Shown: positions 19,079 through 29,386 of the stretch, one piece after another
How the letters are laid out: the number at the start of each line of letters is the position of its first letter
Numbering within the stretch: the first letter of the stretch is position 1
The notes under the pieces: generated by a model
Databases searched by the model: none
Seen by the model: only the letters and a program-made list of their open reading frames with translations
What the model was told of the DNA's origin: nothing
Translations under genes and position numbers: made by a program
IMG/VR virus record: IMGVR_UViG_3300036944_000897
Coordinates: 1 to 41,365 of that record
DNA from: a virus
DNA length: 41,365 nucleotides
Direction: 5' to 3' (one strand)

Positions 19079-20098
19079 ATGTCAGATACTCCAATCAGCG
19101 CCGGCGGCGAGCTTGTTCCTGAGGAACAAGACCTTGCCCGCGCACTCATTCAGATAGCCGACAAGTACGGCAAGTTCAATGAGGACCAGACTGGTATCTG
19201 GGCAGACTACCACGAGCCTGAGGACAACCCTTACGCTGAGATGGGTGTCAAGTGTGGCAACTGTGTTCTCTACCGCGGCGGCGAAGAGTGCGCCGTTGTT
19301 GCTTTCAAAGTTGACCCAGAAGGTTACTGCCGCTTTGCTGTTTTGCCTGATGGTTCTGTCGACCCTAGCAAGGCACCAGAAGGTGAAAAGCCTTACGAGA
19401 ACCACGAGTACTACGAAGAAGATGGCGACGAGCTAAAGTTCGTGCTAGCAACTGCAGGCGCTAAGAAAGCTCCTAAGAAGGACCGAATCTACGGTTCAAA
19501 GAAGAACAGCAAGGGTTCTGCATCAGGAAGCCGTAAGATCGTCTTCTCAAAGAAGGTCGAAGACTCTCTAAAGGAAAAGGTCAAGAACCACAACGAGAAG
19601 GTAACAGCAGCAGGCAAGAAGGCAACTTTGTCTGCTCTAAAGGCTGCTTACCGCCGTGGCGCTGGTGCTTTCTCATCTAGCCACCGACCAGACCAGAACA
19701 GAAACTCTTGGGCAATGGCACGTGTCAATGCTTACCTACACTTGCTAAAGACTGGTTCACCTAAGAACAAGAACTACGTGCAGGACAACGACTTGCTGCC
19801 ATCTGGACACCCAAAGTCGTCTCGCGGCACCACAGCAGCTTCGTTCTATGAAGACCTAAACAAATACCTAACTATCGAGCTTCGAGACGAAATGGACTAC
19901 GAAGACCCAGAGCACGCGTTGCTAGCGTTTGCTGAGTTCTCAGGACAGGGATACGAAATCATCCCAGCACTAAGGTCAGCTTGGCTACGCGGAACCCAGA
20001 ATGACGAGTCTGCTTTCGAGCGGGCAAAAGAACTTGCCATCAATCTTTATGAAAGCCGTGACGCAGACCTTCTGCCACGACAGGGAAAGGCTAACTAG
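19079..20098 (+). CDS. Structural-block protein with Cys4 site
   Basis: A 339-residue protein. ATG at 19079 follows AGAGG; the open frame extends upstream only inside the Dps gene. Residues about 58-85 hold four Cys (CGNCVLYRGGEEC, later GYCRF), probably a metal site. After a Lys/Ser-rich linker comes YRRGAGAFSSSHRPDQNRNSWAMARVNAYLHLLKTG, a segment I associate with actinophage head-region proteins but cannot name. The C-terminus is helical. It overlaps the giant gene by one base, so the two are translationally coupled. Confidence 0.75.
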   Translation: MSDTPISAGGELVPEEQDLARALIQIADKYGKFNEDQTGIWADYHEPEDNPYAEMGVKCGNCVLYRGGEECAVVAFKVDPEGYCRFAVLPDGSVDPSKAPEGEKPYENHEYYEEDGDELKFVLATAGAKKAPKKDRIYGSKKNSKGSASGSRKIVFSKKVEDSLKEKVKNHNEKVTAAGKKATLSALKAAYRRGAGAFSSSHRPDQNRNSWAMARVNAYLHLLKTGSPKNKNYVQDNDLLPSGHPKSSRGTTAASFYEDLNKYLTIELRDEMDYEDPEHALLAFAEFSGQGYEIIPALRSAWLRGTQNDESAFERAKELAINLYESRDADLLPRQGKAN

Positions 20099-23000
20099 TG
20101 AGTAGCGATTACGAAAACCTAAACGTACCGGAGATAGACGGCACTCCGAGCATTAGAGTTCGCATTGCCGAGCTAGTGTTCATTGCGAATGCTCGTGTTC
20201 TTCCTGCTCGCCGCGTGCCACTGACTGCCGCATTGACAGTAGCGGATCGAGTGCTTACTCGCTCTTCTTTCAGTGATGCAACTGCTAGGTTGTTCGCAGT
20301 CGAACGTGCCGTTACTCGCTTTATCTCACTAGCAACTCTAGGCGCTCGCACTGGAGAGTCTGTCGAGCACCTAGACCTTCTTCCAGTTGCACACCCGCTT
20401 TCAGAGGCACTATCTCCACTAACTGCATCTGCTATCGCAGAAGCCCGTGCTGAATGGCTTGCAGCTGACCCTAGAATTGCCGACGAGCTTCGCTCACTAG
20501 TTGCATCGGCATACACACTCGAATTTGGTTCAGTCGAGCACACACATGCTCTGGCGCGTCTAGAAGCTGCAGGTGCAGAACTTCCACTCGACCTTGCTGC
20601 ACTAGTAGCTGTAGGCGGAAACTCATCGGCTGCCCGTAGTGCTCGTGCACGTCGTCAGCTTCGTGACCGTCTAAAGCGCTTCGCCTTTGAAGGTGGTACT
20701 GGTGGATTCCTACTCCGCTTAGGTTCAAAGGTCAAGTCAGAGGTCGGAACGCTTCTAGGCGGCTCGTCGACAACAGGCATCGCTGAAGTTTACATCACTC
20801 AGGACAACGAAGAGTTCGGTCTCAAAAAGGGAGACATTCTTCCTGTAAGCCTAGACAACTACGAGGCTCTAGACGTTGCTCTTACAGAAGAGCAGCTCAA
20901 GAAAGCTGGAATCGAGCTTCCAGGCAGTGAAGTCAGTTCAAGTAAGCGTGCACAGGACGTCAACGAACTTCTTGCTAACAAGCTAGAAGCTCCAAGCGAC
21001 TGGAAGAAGCTTCCAAATGGTGACTTCGTAACCGAGGACGGCTTTGTCGCCACTCCTAAGGGAGACCTAAAGTACGAGCTAAAGGATGAGAACGGAAACT
21101 CTGTTCCAGGTCTAGAAGCAGCAGAGTGGCCAGAGATTCAGCAGCACATCAAGCAGGTTGCCGAAGCCGAATTCGGTAGTGCTGCCGACCAGGAAGCAGA
21201 TGCTGAAGCAGCTACTTACAAGAAGAAGGACCTAAAGGTCGAGCAGCTTGCCATTGGTGACCAGCTTCCTCAGTACTACCCAATCAAGGGTGCAGAAGCC
21301 AACCTTCTAAAGAAGCGCGAAGAAGACCCTAACTACGAGCTTCCTCCTACAGACGAGATTATTGGTGTCTACAAGGCATCAAACCCAAGTAAGCGTGGAA
21401 TCAAGGTACGCGACCTTGCAACCGGCAAAGAACGCTACTTCGAGGTCAACAAGACTGCACGAATCTACGACGTTCGCCAGAAGCAAGTAGACAAGCCAGC
21501 AGAGCCTAAGCCTAAGTTCGACCCTACAAGCGTAAACAAGTACGACGGCAGCGGCATGTTGAAGCCTGAACCTACTGGCTACTTGCTCGGTCCTGATGAG
21601 ACTATGGTCGACAAGACAGGTCCTGAAATCAAGGTTGGCGACGTCGTTGTTACTAAAGATGGCAAGGTTCGTAAAGTCGCCAAGAAGTTCTCAATGGACT
21701 CAGGCGACCAAATCACATTTGATGACAACAGCTCACTTACACTTAGTGAGCCTGACACTCTAAAGGTTGTTGCCAAGAAGGGTGATACCGCTCCTATCAC
21801 CGACCTCTACCCTGTCGGTTCAACAGCTCAGCAGGTCTATCGACCTAGCGCTCCTGGACTTTCCCCTCGTGCAACACGCTGGACCAAGACCGAAGACGGT
21901 AAGTGGACCAACGACGAAACAGGTGCAAAGTCAGACACACTGCCTGAAGACCCTAAGGGATTCCAACCTATCGGTGGCGGATACCTTGACAAGGTAGTAG
22001 TAATTACTCCTGCAGAAGCCAAGAAGGGCAAGTCGCATGAGGCAGTAGGCCTAGGTAAGATTACGTTAGACAAGCCGCTAGACCTTGAAGAAAAGTTCAA
22101 GGAATTCCGTGACAAACTTAAAGGCATGTCTGACAAAGAAGTCATGGATGCGCTTGCCGAGTACAACGACAAGGTCATGAACGACATCAAAGAGGGTAAC
22201 GCGATCTTGCCTCCTGGTTCGTCCGAGATCGAAAAGGAAGCTGCACGCCGTGGCCTAGTAGTTGAGGCACCTGCAAAGAAGGCAGCACTCAAGAACCCAC
22301 CTAGCATGAAGCAGAAGGAAATGATTCGCTCCATGCTAAAGGAACGAGTTATGACTGCCGAGCAGCGCCAGCAGTACATGGACCGCTTCGCTAAGACTGA
22401 CAAGTTTGGCATCAATGAGCTATTCAATGAACTAAAGGCCTTCCCTAAGGCTAAGGTTCCTCTGACTGATGGTAGCGACCCGCTAAACCAGCACGAAAAC
22501 CCTGAGCTAGCAAAAATCAAGCAGAAGCTTGCACCATTCGACCTAGACGGTTCTATCCGCCGCTACATCGACGAAAAAACTGCAAACGGTGGAGAAGTTA
22601 GCGCTAAAGAAATTCGCGACCTGCTAAAGGACAACAAGGACTTTGACCCTACCAAATCTTACGTAGACTACGCTAATGAAGCACAGTCCCTAAACATAAG
22701 TCTAGGCGTCTACAGTACGGAATCTGAGAAGAAGGCTGCTGAAGAATCTTCAACTAAGTCCAAGGCGGCCAAGGAAGCTCTTGAGGCTAAGCTAGATGCT
22801 CTAAAGACCGAGCAAGCAGACTTGGCTCCACTATCTAAAGAAGAGCACCAGTCTAAGCTCAATGAGCTTGCTGGTCTAATCTCAGATAAGAATGACCCTA
22901 ACGGCGACGTGCGCAACGGAATCTTGAACGGAACTCTACGCACGGGTGCCGAAATTGTTGACGCTCTCCGTAAGCAGGAAATCAAGAACGAGTACAAGAC

Positions 23001-26000
23001 AACGTCACCAACTAGTTTCGCTAGTGGTTACAAGTACATCTCAGCAGATGAGTCAAAGAACCCAGAAGAATGGGAACTCATCAATGCAGCGTACAGGCTT
23101 TCACCTCCACCTGTAGATTTCGCTCCTCAGTTCGTAGCAAATAGCCTGCGTAACTATGACAATAAGAACGGTGACCTATCTAAGCTCATCAACTCCGGTG
23201 CATCAGCTAATGAGATTTTTGCCTGGCTAGATGAAAACTCGCCTGCGTGGAAAGAGCGCCAGAACGACTACAACACTCGCATGTATGTCGACCTACCTTG
23301 GCCATCTCAGAAGGCAAGCTGGAAGAAGTTTGGTGAGCTACTCCAGACAATCTACGACCTTGACAAAGATGAGTCTCCTGCAGACGACCAGCCAAACATC
23401 GAGTTCGTCTCAGCGCTAAGCGAAAAGCTACCTGAAAATACCATTAGCTCACTTGACGAAGAACTTCCTAAGGCCTTTAGTGGAGACTCACTAAGCGAAC
23501 TACTAGGCAAGGTCAACGATGAGGAAGACCTACAGCGTGTTGTAGACGAGATTTCTATTGCTCGTGCTTCAGAAGCGGTTACACCTCAGCAAGAAGCTCT
23601 ACTTGAAAAGGTTCAGGACGCAGCAATACAGAAGTTCTATGAGGACAACCCAGACCTTGAGAACACTATGGCAGAACCAGCCAACATCGTTGTCCCGGCA
23701 GTTCAGCCTGAACCGTCAATTGAACCTGATGACGAAGCACCTTCACTAACTGTCTCAGAGCTTTACGAGTCACTAGACGACCTTGCAGACTTAGAGGGTG
23801 GATACCCAATCTCACTGTATGAGCAGGTTGACGAAATCCAGGAAGGCGCTGACAACATCGAAGTACTACGCGAAGATGTTGCTGACCTTCTAGAAGCCGG
23901 AGACAAGGAAGGCGCTGCTAAGAAATACGCTGAACTTGCAGATGCTTACGACTACTTTGCAGACCAGGTTGAGCTTGCTCGTGAGCTTGGTGCCGACGCA
24001 TTTGATGACCCTGACTTCAAGAAGAAGGACCAGGACAAGGTCATTGCTGATTACAAGAAGGCGGCTAGCATAGCGCGTGAACTTTCTGCAGCAGCAAAGA
24101 CAGACCAGACAGCACCGTCAACGCCAGGTACATCTGACGAGAACTACGCTGCAGTGCTATCTGATGGAGCAGACATCAAGTCAGGCGAGCTAGTCCACTT
24201 TACAACTCCAGAAAACGCAAAGGCTATTCTTGAAAATGGATTCAATCCAGAAGGCAAGGACACACTAGGCGGCAGCCAATGGGGAATCCCAGGCGCTATG
24301 TTTGCAGCCGAGTATGGCTATGACATGAGCGAGTACATGGCTAGCGAGTACTGGGCACAGAACCCAGACCAGCAAGAAATCGGAAAGCTCAAGGTTGAAC
24401 TTCCAGCAGACACGAGAGTTCTCAAAGCTACATGGACAAACAACAAGAAAGAGCTTGAGACACAGGCCGGCCTAGACAAGATTGGTGCCGCAGGCGCTTT
24501 CGACTTCATTCAGAACAAGCGTGAAGAAGAGAAGGCAAGTGGCAAGGGCCTAACAGAGCCAGTAGAGCACCTAATTGCTCAGTGGGCATCTCAATCCGGT
24601 GAGTTTGACGCAGTTGATTTTGGTGGCGAGGTCATCATCTTCAATAAGAACCAGCAGGACGTTGCTCCTAAAGAAACTTTTGAAGTGCTTGCTGAAAACA
24701 AACCAGAACAGCCGCAAGCACAAAGCATCAAAGATGTCGAGTTTGGTGCAACCCAAGTTTACGAAATCGGTGACACCGTGTATGCGGACTACGACCCGAA
24801 AGACACTGGAATCGGGTTTATTCGCACAGGTAAAGTAATCGACCGTAACTTGGCAACAGGTGACTACCTAGTTCAGGTAGACGACACCGATGCAAACGGA
24901 AAAAGCGCAGGCAAAAAGATAGCCTTCAACAAGAAAGACATGGCTCCGCTTGCTGCTAAATCAGAACCAACGCCTGAAGAACCTACTCCAGCCGAAGAGC
25001 CGGCAGAAACAGTAGAGAACCCGTTCAGTACTGATAACAGTGATAAAGCTCTTACTGAGTCCGGTTTTGACCGTGAAGCAGTTGACAACTTCGATGCAAA
25101 GATAGCAGTCATTCTAGATAAAGAAGACACTGGCTACGAACCTATGCTCAAAGGCATAACTGGCAATGAGAACATAGTCAAGAACATTCTAGACGACCTA
25201 GACGCCTCCGATGGTACAAACAACATTGCACTATCAAGTTCACTTTACGAACTGAAAGAAGCACTAGCAAGTCAAGGTGCAGCTCCTCAGATTACTGAAT
25301 ACATCGGTAAGCTAGCTGACACTCTAGACGCTTTTGTTCCTGCTGACAACGGCAACAAAAACAATCTAACCGCAGTTGATGCAATCAAGGAAGAACAGGC
25401 CGGAAACCTAGACCTCTCTAAGTGGAAGAAGGTAGGCGGCCAGAAGGGTTCTAACCCAGGCGGAACCTACGAGAACCCAGAAACTGGTGAGCAGGTTTAT
25501 GTCAAGACTCCTAAGTCTAAGCTACACGGTGAGAATGAGCGTCTAGCCTCTGCACTGTACGATGCAGCTGGAATCTCATCTGCAAAGGTGTTCGCTGGCA
25601 AGGACGCTAATGGCAACGATGTCACCTACTCACCGATGATTGATGGTGCAACTCAAGACCTCAAGAAGCAGCTCAAGAACAAAGAGTACATGGCTCGACT
25701 ACAGCAAGGCTTTGCTATTGATGCATTGCTTGGCAACTGGGATGTAATCGGTCTAGACTTCGACAACGTGGTAACTGACAAGAACGGTGAGCCTGTTCGT
25801 GTAGACCCAGGTGGTGCGCTACTATTCCGTGCACAAGGTGCTCCAAAGGGAGACGCCTTTGGCGAGGACGTTCCAGAGCTAGACGCATTCACTGATAAGA
25901 GTAGTTCACGCCCATCTGCAAAGGTCTTCAGCCAGATGACTGATGAGCAGAAGCTAGAGAGTGCAAAGGTTCTACAGAACCTGTCTCCTTCTCAGATAGA

Positions 26001-29000
26001 TGAGCTAGTCAACTCGATTATCTCTGACCCTGAAAAGCGTGAGGAACTCAAGACTAAGCTAAAGGCGCGTCGAGAGTTTATCCTCAACAAGTTCGAGCTG
26101 AGTGACAAGCCAGCAAAGCAGAAGAATCCTGCAGCAGGTTCATCTGGCAAGACCGTAAAGCTTGATGTCAATGGCGACAATGAAAGCCTGAAGGCACAGC
26201 TAGAAGAAGCGGCTAAGAACGGCGACCTAGTCTCGTTCAAGTACAACGATAAAGAACGAATCGTTGCTCCGACATACGTCTGGACTAACCCTAAGAATGG
26301 CAACATCAACCTAACTGGAGAAGAAGATGGAGTTAGCAAGAACTACACTCTCCAAAACTTCGAGCCTTCTTCACTAGCCCCTGCCGTAGAAGAGCCTACT
26401 CCAGCCGAAGCCACTACTGTAAACCTAGGAGATGACGCTACCAGAACTGAAGCAGCAAAGTCTATCCAGTCACAGCTACCAGATGGCTACACAGCTACAC
26501 CTGAAAAGGGTGTAGGTACCACTGGATTTGTCATGGTCAAGAACTCACAAGGTGAAACAGTTGCCATGGTGACCAATGACCCAGACGACCCAAACAAGCT
26601 TGCAGTCCAGAATTTCAAGGCTGGTTGGAAGATCGAGTCAGTCTCGACACTAGATGAGGCAACCGCCAAGCTAGTCAACGCTACTAAGGTAGTTGAAGAA
26701 CCTGGACAGGTAGTTCAGCTATCAGATGGCTCGACTGGAAAGAAGGGCAGCAAGGTCGTCCACAGCAAGAACGGAATCACTGGAACCATCGTTGGTTTCC
26801 AGAAGGACCCGAACTATGTGAAGGTAAAGCCAGACAACGGCGACCCTATCAAGATTATGTCTATCAACCAGATTAAGTCTAACGGCTCTGGCGGAGAAGG
26901 CGTAACACCTCCTACAACTCCTAATGCTCCTGAAGCGCCTGAAGCACCTAGCACTCCTGAAGCTCCTGAAGCAGAAACTTTTGTTCCTCAGAAATCTGAG
27001 AACATGACACTGTTTGCAGGTTCAGACGGCATGCCTAGCAAGGTCATAGTCATCAAGACCTACGAAGGAAAGTGGGATGTGGTCTACGACTACAACGGTC
27101 CGAACTTCAAGCCGCTGCACACAGACCTGAACTCTCGTGAAGACGCAGAAGCAAAGGCTCTAGAGTCTATAAAAGCCGCTCCTCTAGAAGTAAAGCCTGC
27201 AGAGCCAGCGTCTAGCGGTCCTAAGAAGTTCACATTCGACTTCATGAGTTTGTCCGATGTCACCGATGCTCCTGAGATAAAGGTTAGCGATGACGACCTT
27301 GACCCAGACAACGAGAAGATTAAGACCGACGCAAATGGAACGCTAATCAAGCCTGGAGCAATCGTCAAGGATGAAAATGGCCGAGTTGGCGTGTACCGCA
27401 CACCTGGATACGGCGACCCGAAAAAGATTCGTATGATTTGGGAAGATGGTACTCAGGACTCAGTCATGCCTGACACTGTGACTGCAACAGGTAAATACAT
27501 AGAGCCTGGTATCGCAGGTGTGTACGCTGGTCTAGCGGACCTAGATTTTGAAAAGAAATCTGAACCTCTACCTGCAGACTACGTTGCCAACGGACTAGCC
27601 GATAAGAACGGCAATAACCTAGGCTACATGCAGATGGTCGTCGACAAGAACGGCGACATGGGTGTGGTTATTGAGCACAAGAGTTACAACGGTTATGTCA
27701 AGGTCGCATTCCCAGACGGAATGAAGACACGTAAAGCCGACACCCTTGTTGGACTTGACAGTCGTTACACAAAGGGTGAGTACAACCTCAAGATTGCACA
27801 AAAGCACTACAAGGCAATATCTGGCGGGTACAGCAGTGACAAGTACAACCTGCCTACATTTGGAAAGACAGTCGCTAGTACCGGGTCAAAGGTACCTTCA
27901 GGTAAGCTAAGTGTTCCAAAGAACGGTGCAGGAGCTAAGGTTGAAGGAGTCAAGAACCTAAACTGGAACGAGTCTGACTTTGAAGGAGCTCCTTCACTAG
28001 AAGAGCTTCTCACCATGGTTTCAGATACCAGCAAGCCTGGCTCTGGTCTTCGTGGTGGTTCTATTGCTCTAAACTCTGGTTCAGTTGAAGACCTAGACTT
28101 GAGAATCATGGCAGCATCTGGCACTAATGGAGAAGATGCGTACCTACTCAAGTACAAGTTGACTAGCTGGGCAGGAGATGAGCTTGCGAACACACTAGTT
28201 GAAATGGTCAAGAATAACGACCCTAGAGTTACTGTCGTTAGTGGACTATTTGTTCCAGAAAACGCTATCGATGGTGACAAGGTCTCGTTCACCCCTGGTG
28301 CCTACAGTGATAAAGCTAAGTTCAAGAGCGGTTATGGACAGACCTTCGTAATAACTCAAGAAGACGGCACAAAGATTTACTTTATGCGAGCAGACGTGCC
28401 TACTCAGCACAAGTCAGGTGCAGCAAAGATGAACTCTGACGCTCCTAGAGCTTATCACAACAAAATCATGATTATTGCACCTAAGGACAAGGCTACGCCT
28501 GATGCACTAGCAGCAGCTCTTCAGACTGCTGGAGTCCAGGACGTGAGACCAAGCACCCAGGCAGACGCAAAGATTCTTATTGAAAACCGCCTAATGAGCA
28601 TTTTTGATGAGAAGGTAGACCCTAAGGTCAACCCATCTGGTAAGGAGCGCGAGGAAAGCCTACAGCGTATCAAAGACAAGTGGGGAATCGGCCCTGAGAA
28701 TGTGACTATCACGACTGGTGCCGGCGGTCGTATTGAAATGCGTCTAGACCCTGAAAGCGCAAAGAAGATTGCTCAAAAAACCAAGATTAAGGTTCTACGC
28801 CATAACCTAACTGGTGGAAGCCACATGAAGGGCAGCAGCTCTACTGAGACCAAAGAGGAACAAGTCGAGCGAATTGCAAACTACTTTGTTAGTCGAGTAG
28901 CAAGTCCACAAGGTGGCCTGCTGTCTACGACTACCAGATGGAGTGAAGGTGTTCCTACTGGAGGAATGTCCAGCCAGGCTGACATCAAGACTGGTGGTGC

Positions 29001-29373
29001 AGACTATGTATTCACCACACCGGTCCACGGCGTGATTAGCAAAAACGATTCATTGGTCCCGTTGATTTACTTCAATGCCGAGCGCGCATTCCAGCGTCTA
29101 GACTTCTGGGCTAACCAGAGTGACCAGTTTGGAAAGCGTACAGGTAAGAGCCCGATTGACCAAGCTGTACCAGGCGGTTATGAGGTAATGTTCAAGGGAC
29201 GTCTAAGCTTCGATGACGCCGAGGTTTTGATGGTAAATGACCAGACTATGAGAACGCTAGTCATAACCAAGCTCCGCCAAAAAGGCATCAATGAACTTGG
29301 AGGCCGACCACTAGAGGCAGTAATTATGACTGGTGAAGACTACCAGGCACTTATCAACCCTATGACAAACTAG
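20098..29373 (+). CDS. Giant multidomain protein with ART-like, kinase-like, WYL-like and SH3-like parts
   Basis: A 3091-residue protein from a GTG overlapping the previous TAG by one base. Residues 1-210 are helical. SH3/KOW-like barrels recur (GDVVVTKDGKVRKV, GDTVYADYDP, GSKVVHSKNGITGTIVGF, GAIVKDENGRVGVY). A KQKEMIRSMLKER module is near 740. Residues 1362-1515 begin LVHFTTPENAKAILENGF, like the first strand-helix of ADP-ribosyltransferases. Residues 1775-1950 look like a HipA/PI3K-type kinase: K1803 in YVKTPK, NWDVIG (1880-1885), D1888-N1889 and VDPGG (1902-1906). About 2028-2090 is WYL-like (DLVSFKYNDKERIV). The last 180 residues contain GGADYVFT. Pro/Glu linkers join the parts. It probably enters the virion or host; no function is proven. 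Confidence 0.8.
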   Translation: MSSDYENLNVPEIDGTPSIRVRIAELVFIANARVLPARRVPLTAALTVADRVLTRSSFSDATARLFAVERAVTRFISLATLGARTGESVEHLDLLPVAHPLSEALSPLTASAIAEARAEWLAADPRIADELRSLVASAYTLEFGSVEHTHALARLEAAGAELPLDLAALVAVGGNSSAARSARARRQLRDRLKRFAFEGGTGGFLLRLGSKVKSEVGTLLGGSSTTGIAEVYITQDNEEFGLKKGDILPVSLDNYEALDVALTEEQLKKAGIELPGSEVSSSKRAQDVNELLANKLEAPSDWKKLPNGDFVTEDGFVATPKGDLKYELKDENGNSVPGLEAAEWPEIQQHIKQVAEAEFGSAADQEADAEAATYKKKDLKVEQLAIGDQLPQYYPIKGAEANLLKKREEDPNYELPPTDEIIGVYKASNPSKRGIKVRDLATGKERYFEVNKTARIYDVRQKQVDKPAEPKPKFDPTSVNKYDGSGMLKPEPTGYLLGPDETMVDKTGPEIKVGDVVVTKDGKVRKVAKKFSMDSGDQITFDDNSSLTLSEPDTLKVVAKKGDTAPITDLYPVGSTAQQVYRPSAPGLSPRATRWTKTEDGKWTNDETGAKSDTLPEDPKGFQPIGGGYLDKVVVITPAEAKKGKSHEAVGLGKITLDKPLDLEEKFKEFRDKLKGMSDKEVMDALAEYNDKVMNDIKEGNAILPPGSSEIEKEAARRGLVVEAPAKKAALKNPPSMKQKEMIRSMLKERVMTAEQRQQYMDRFAKTDKFGINELFNELKAFPKAKVPLTDGSDPLNQHENPELAKIKQKLAPFDLDGSIRRYIDEKTANGGEVSAKEIRDLLKDNKDFDPTKSYVDYANEAQSLNISLGVYSTESEKKAAEESSTKSKAAKEALEAKLDALKTEQADLAPLSKEEHQSKLNELAGLISDKNDPNGDVRNGILNGTLRTGAEIVDALRKQEIKNEYKTTSPTSFASGYKYISADESKNPEEWELINAAYRLSPPPVDFAPQFVANSLRNYDNKNGDLSKLINSGASANEIFAWLDENSPAWKERQNDYNTRMYVDLPWPSQKASWKKFGELLQTIYDLDKDESPADDQPNIEFVSALSEKLPENTISSLDEELPKAFSGDSLSELLGKVNDEEDLQRVVDEISIARASEAVTPQQEALLEKVQDAAIQKFYEDNPDLENTMAEPANIVVPAVQPEPSIEPDDEAPSLTVSELYESLDDLADLEGGYPISLYEQVDEIQEGADNIEVLREDVADLLEAGDKEGAAKKYAELADAYDYFADQVELARELGADAFDDPDFKKKDQDKVIADYKKAASIARELSAAAKTDQTAPSTPGTSDENYAAVLSDGADIKSGELVHFTTPENAKAILENGFNPEGKDTLGGSQWGIPGAMFAAEYGYDMSEYMASEYWAQNPDQQEIGKLKVELPADTRVLKATWTNNKKELETQAGLDKIGAAGAFDFIQNKREEEKASGKGLTEPVEHLIAQWASQSGEFDAVDFGGEVIIFNKNQQDVAPKETFEVLAENKPEQPQAQSIKDVEFGATQVYEIGDTVYADYDPKDTGIGFIRTGKVIDRNLATGDYLVQVDDTDANGKSAGKKIAFNKKDMAPLAAKSEPTPEEPTPAEEPAETVENPFSTDNSDKALTESGFDREAVDNFDAKIAVILDKEDTGYEPMLKGITGNENIVKNILDDLDASDGTNNIALSSSLYELKEALASQGAAPQITEYIGKLADTLDAFVPADNGNKNNLTAVDAIKEEQAGNLDLSKWKKVGGQKGSNPGGTYENPETGEQVYVKTPKSKLHGENERLASALYDAAGISSAKVFAGKDANGNDVTYSPMIDGATQDLKKQLKNKEYMARLQQGFAIDALLGNWDVIGLDFDNVVTDKNGEPVRVDPGGALLFRAQGAPKGDAFGEDVPELDAFTDKSSSRPSAKVFSQMTDEQKLESAKVLQNLSPSQIDELVNSIISDPEKREELKTKLKARREFILNKFELSDKPAKQKNPAAGSSGKTVKLDVNGDNESLKAQLEEAAKNGDLVSFKYNDKERIVAPTYVWTNPKNGNINLTGEEDGVSKNYTLQNFEPSSLAPAVEEPTPAEATTVNLGDDATRTEAAKSIQSQLPDGYTATPEKGVGTTGFVMVKNSQGETVAMVTNDPDDPNKLAVQNFKAGWKIESVSTLDEATAKLVNATKVVEEPGQVVQLSDGSTGKKGSKVVHSKNGITGTIVGFQKDPNYVKVKPDNGDPIKIMSINQIKSNGSGGEGVTPPTTPNAPEAPEAPSTPEAPEAETFVPQKSENMTLFAGSDGMPSKVIVIKTYEGKWDVVYDYNGPNFKPLHTDLNSREDAEAKALESIKAAPLEVKPAEPASSGPKKFTFDFMSLSDVTDAPEIKVSDDDLDPDNEKIKTDANGTLIKPGAIVKDENGRVGVYRTPGYGDPKKIRMIWEDGTQDSVMPDTVTATGKYIEPGIAGVYAGLADLDFEKKSEPLPADYVANGLADKNGNNLGYMQMVVDKNGDMGVVIEHKSYNGYVKVAFPDGMKTRKADTLVGLDSRYTKGEYNLKIAQKHYKAISGGYSSDKYNLPTFGKTVASTGSKVPSGKLSVPKNGAGAKVEGVKNLNWNESDFEGAPSLEELLTMVSDTSKPGSGLRGGSIALNSGSVEDLDLRIMAASGTNGEDAYLLKYKLTSWAGDELANTLVEMVKNNDPRVTVVSGLFVPENAIDGDKVSFTPGAYSDKAKFKSGYGQTFVITQEDGTKIYFMRADVPTQHKSGAAKMNSDAPRAYHNKIMIIAPKDKATPDALAAALQTAGVQDVRPSTQADAKILIENRLMSIFDEKVDPKVNPSGKEREESLQRIKDKWGIGPENVTITTGAGGRIEMRLDPESAKKIAQKTKIKVLRHNLTGGSHMKGSSSTETKEEQVERIANYFVSRVASPQGGLLSTTTRWSEGVPTGGMSSQADIKTGGADYVFTTPVHGVISKNDSLVPLIYFNAERAFQRLDFWANQSDQFGKRTGKSPIDQAVPGGYEVMFKGRLSFDDAEVLMVNDQTMRTLVITKLRQKGINELGGRPLEAVIMTGEDYQALINPMTN

Positions 29374-29386
29374 GATAAGGAAAAAG

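Noticed and set aside
20109-29028. Many long leftward open frames under the giant gene
   Set aside because: They mirror the codon pattern of the rightward gene and have no promoters or ribosome sites.
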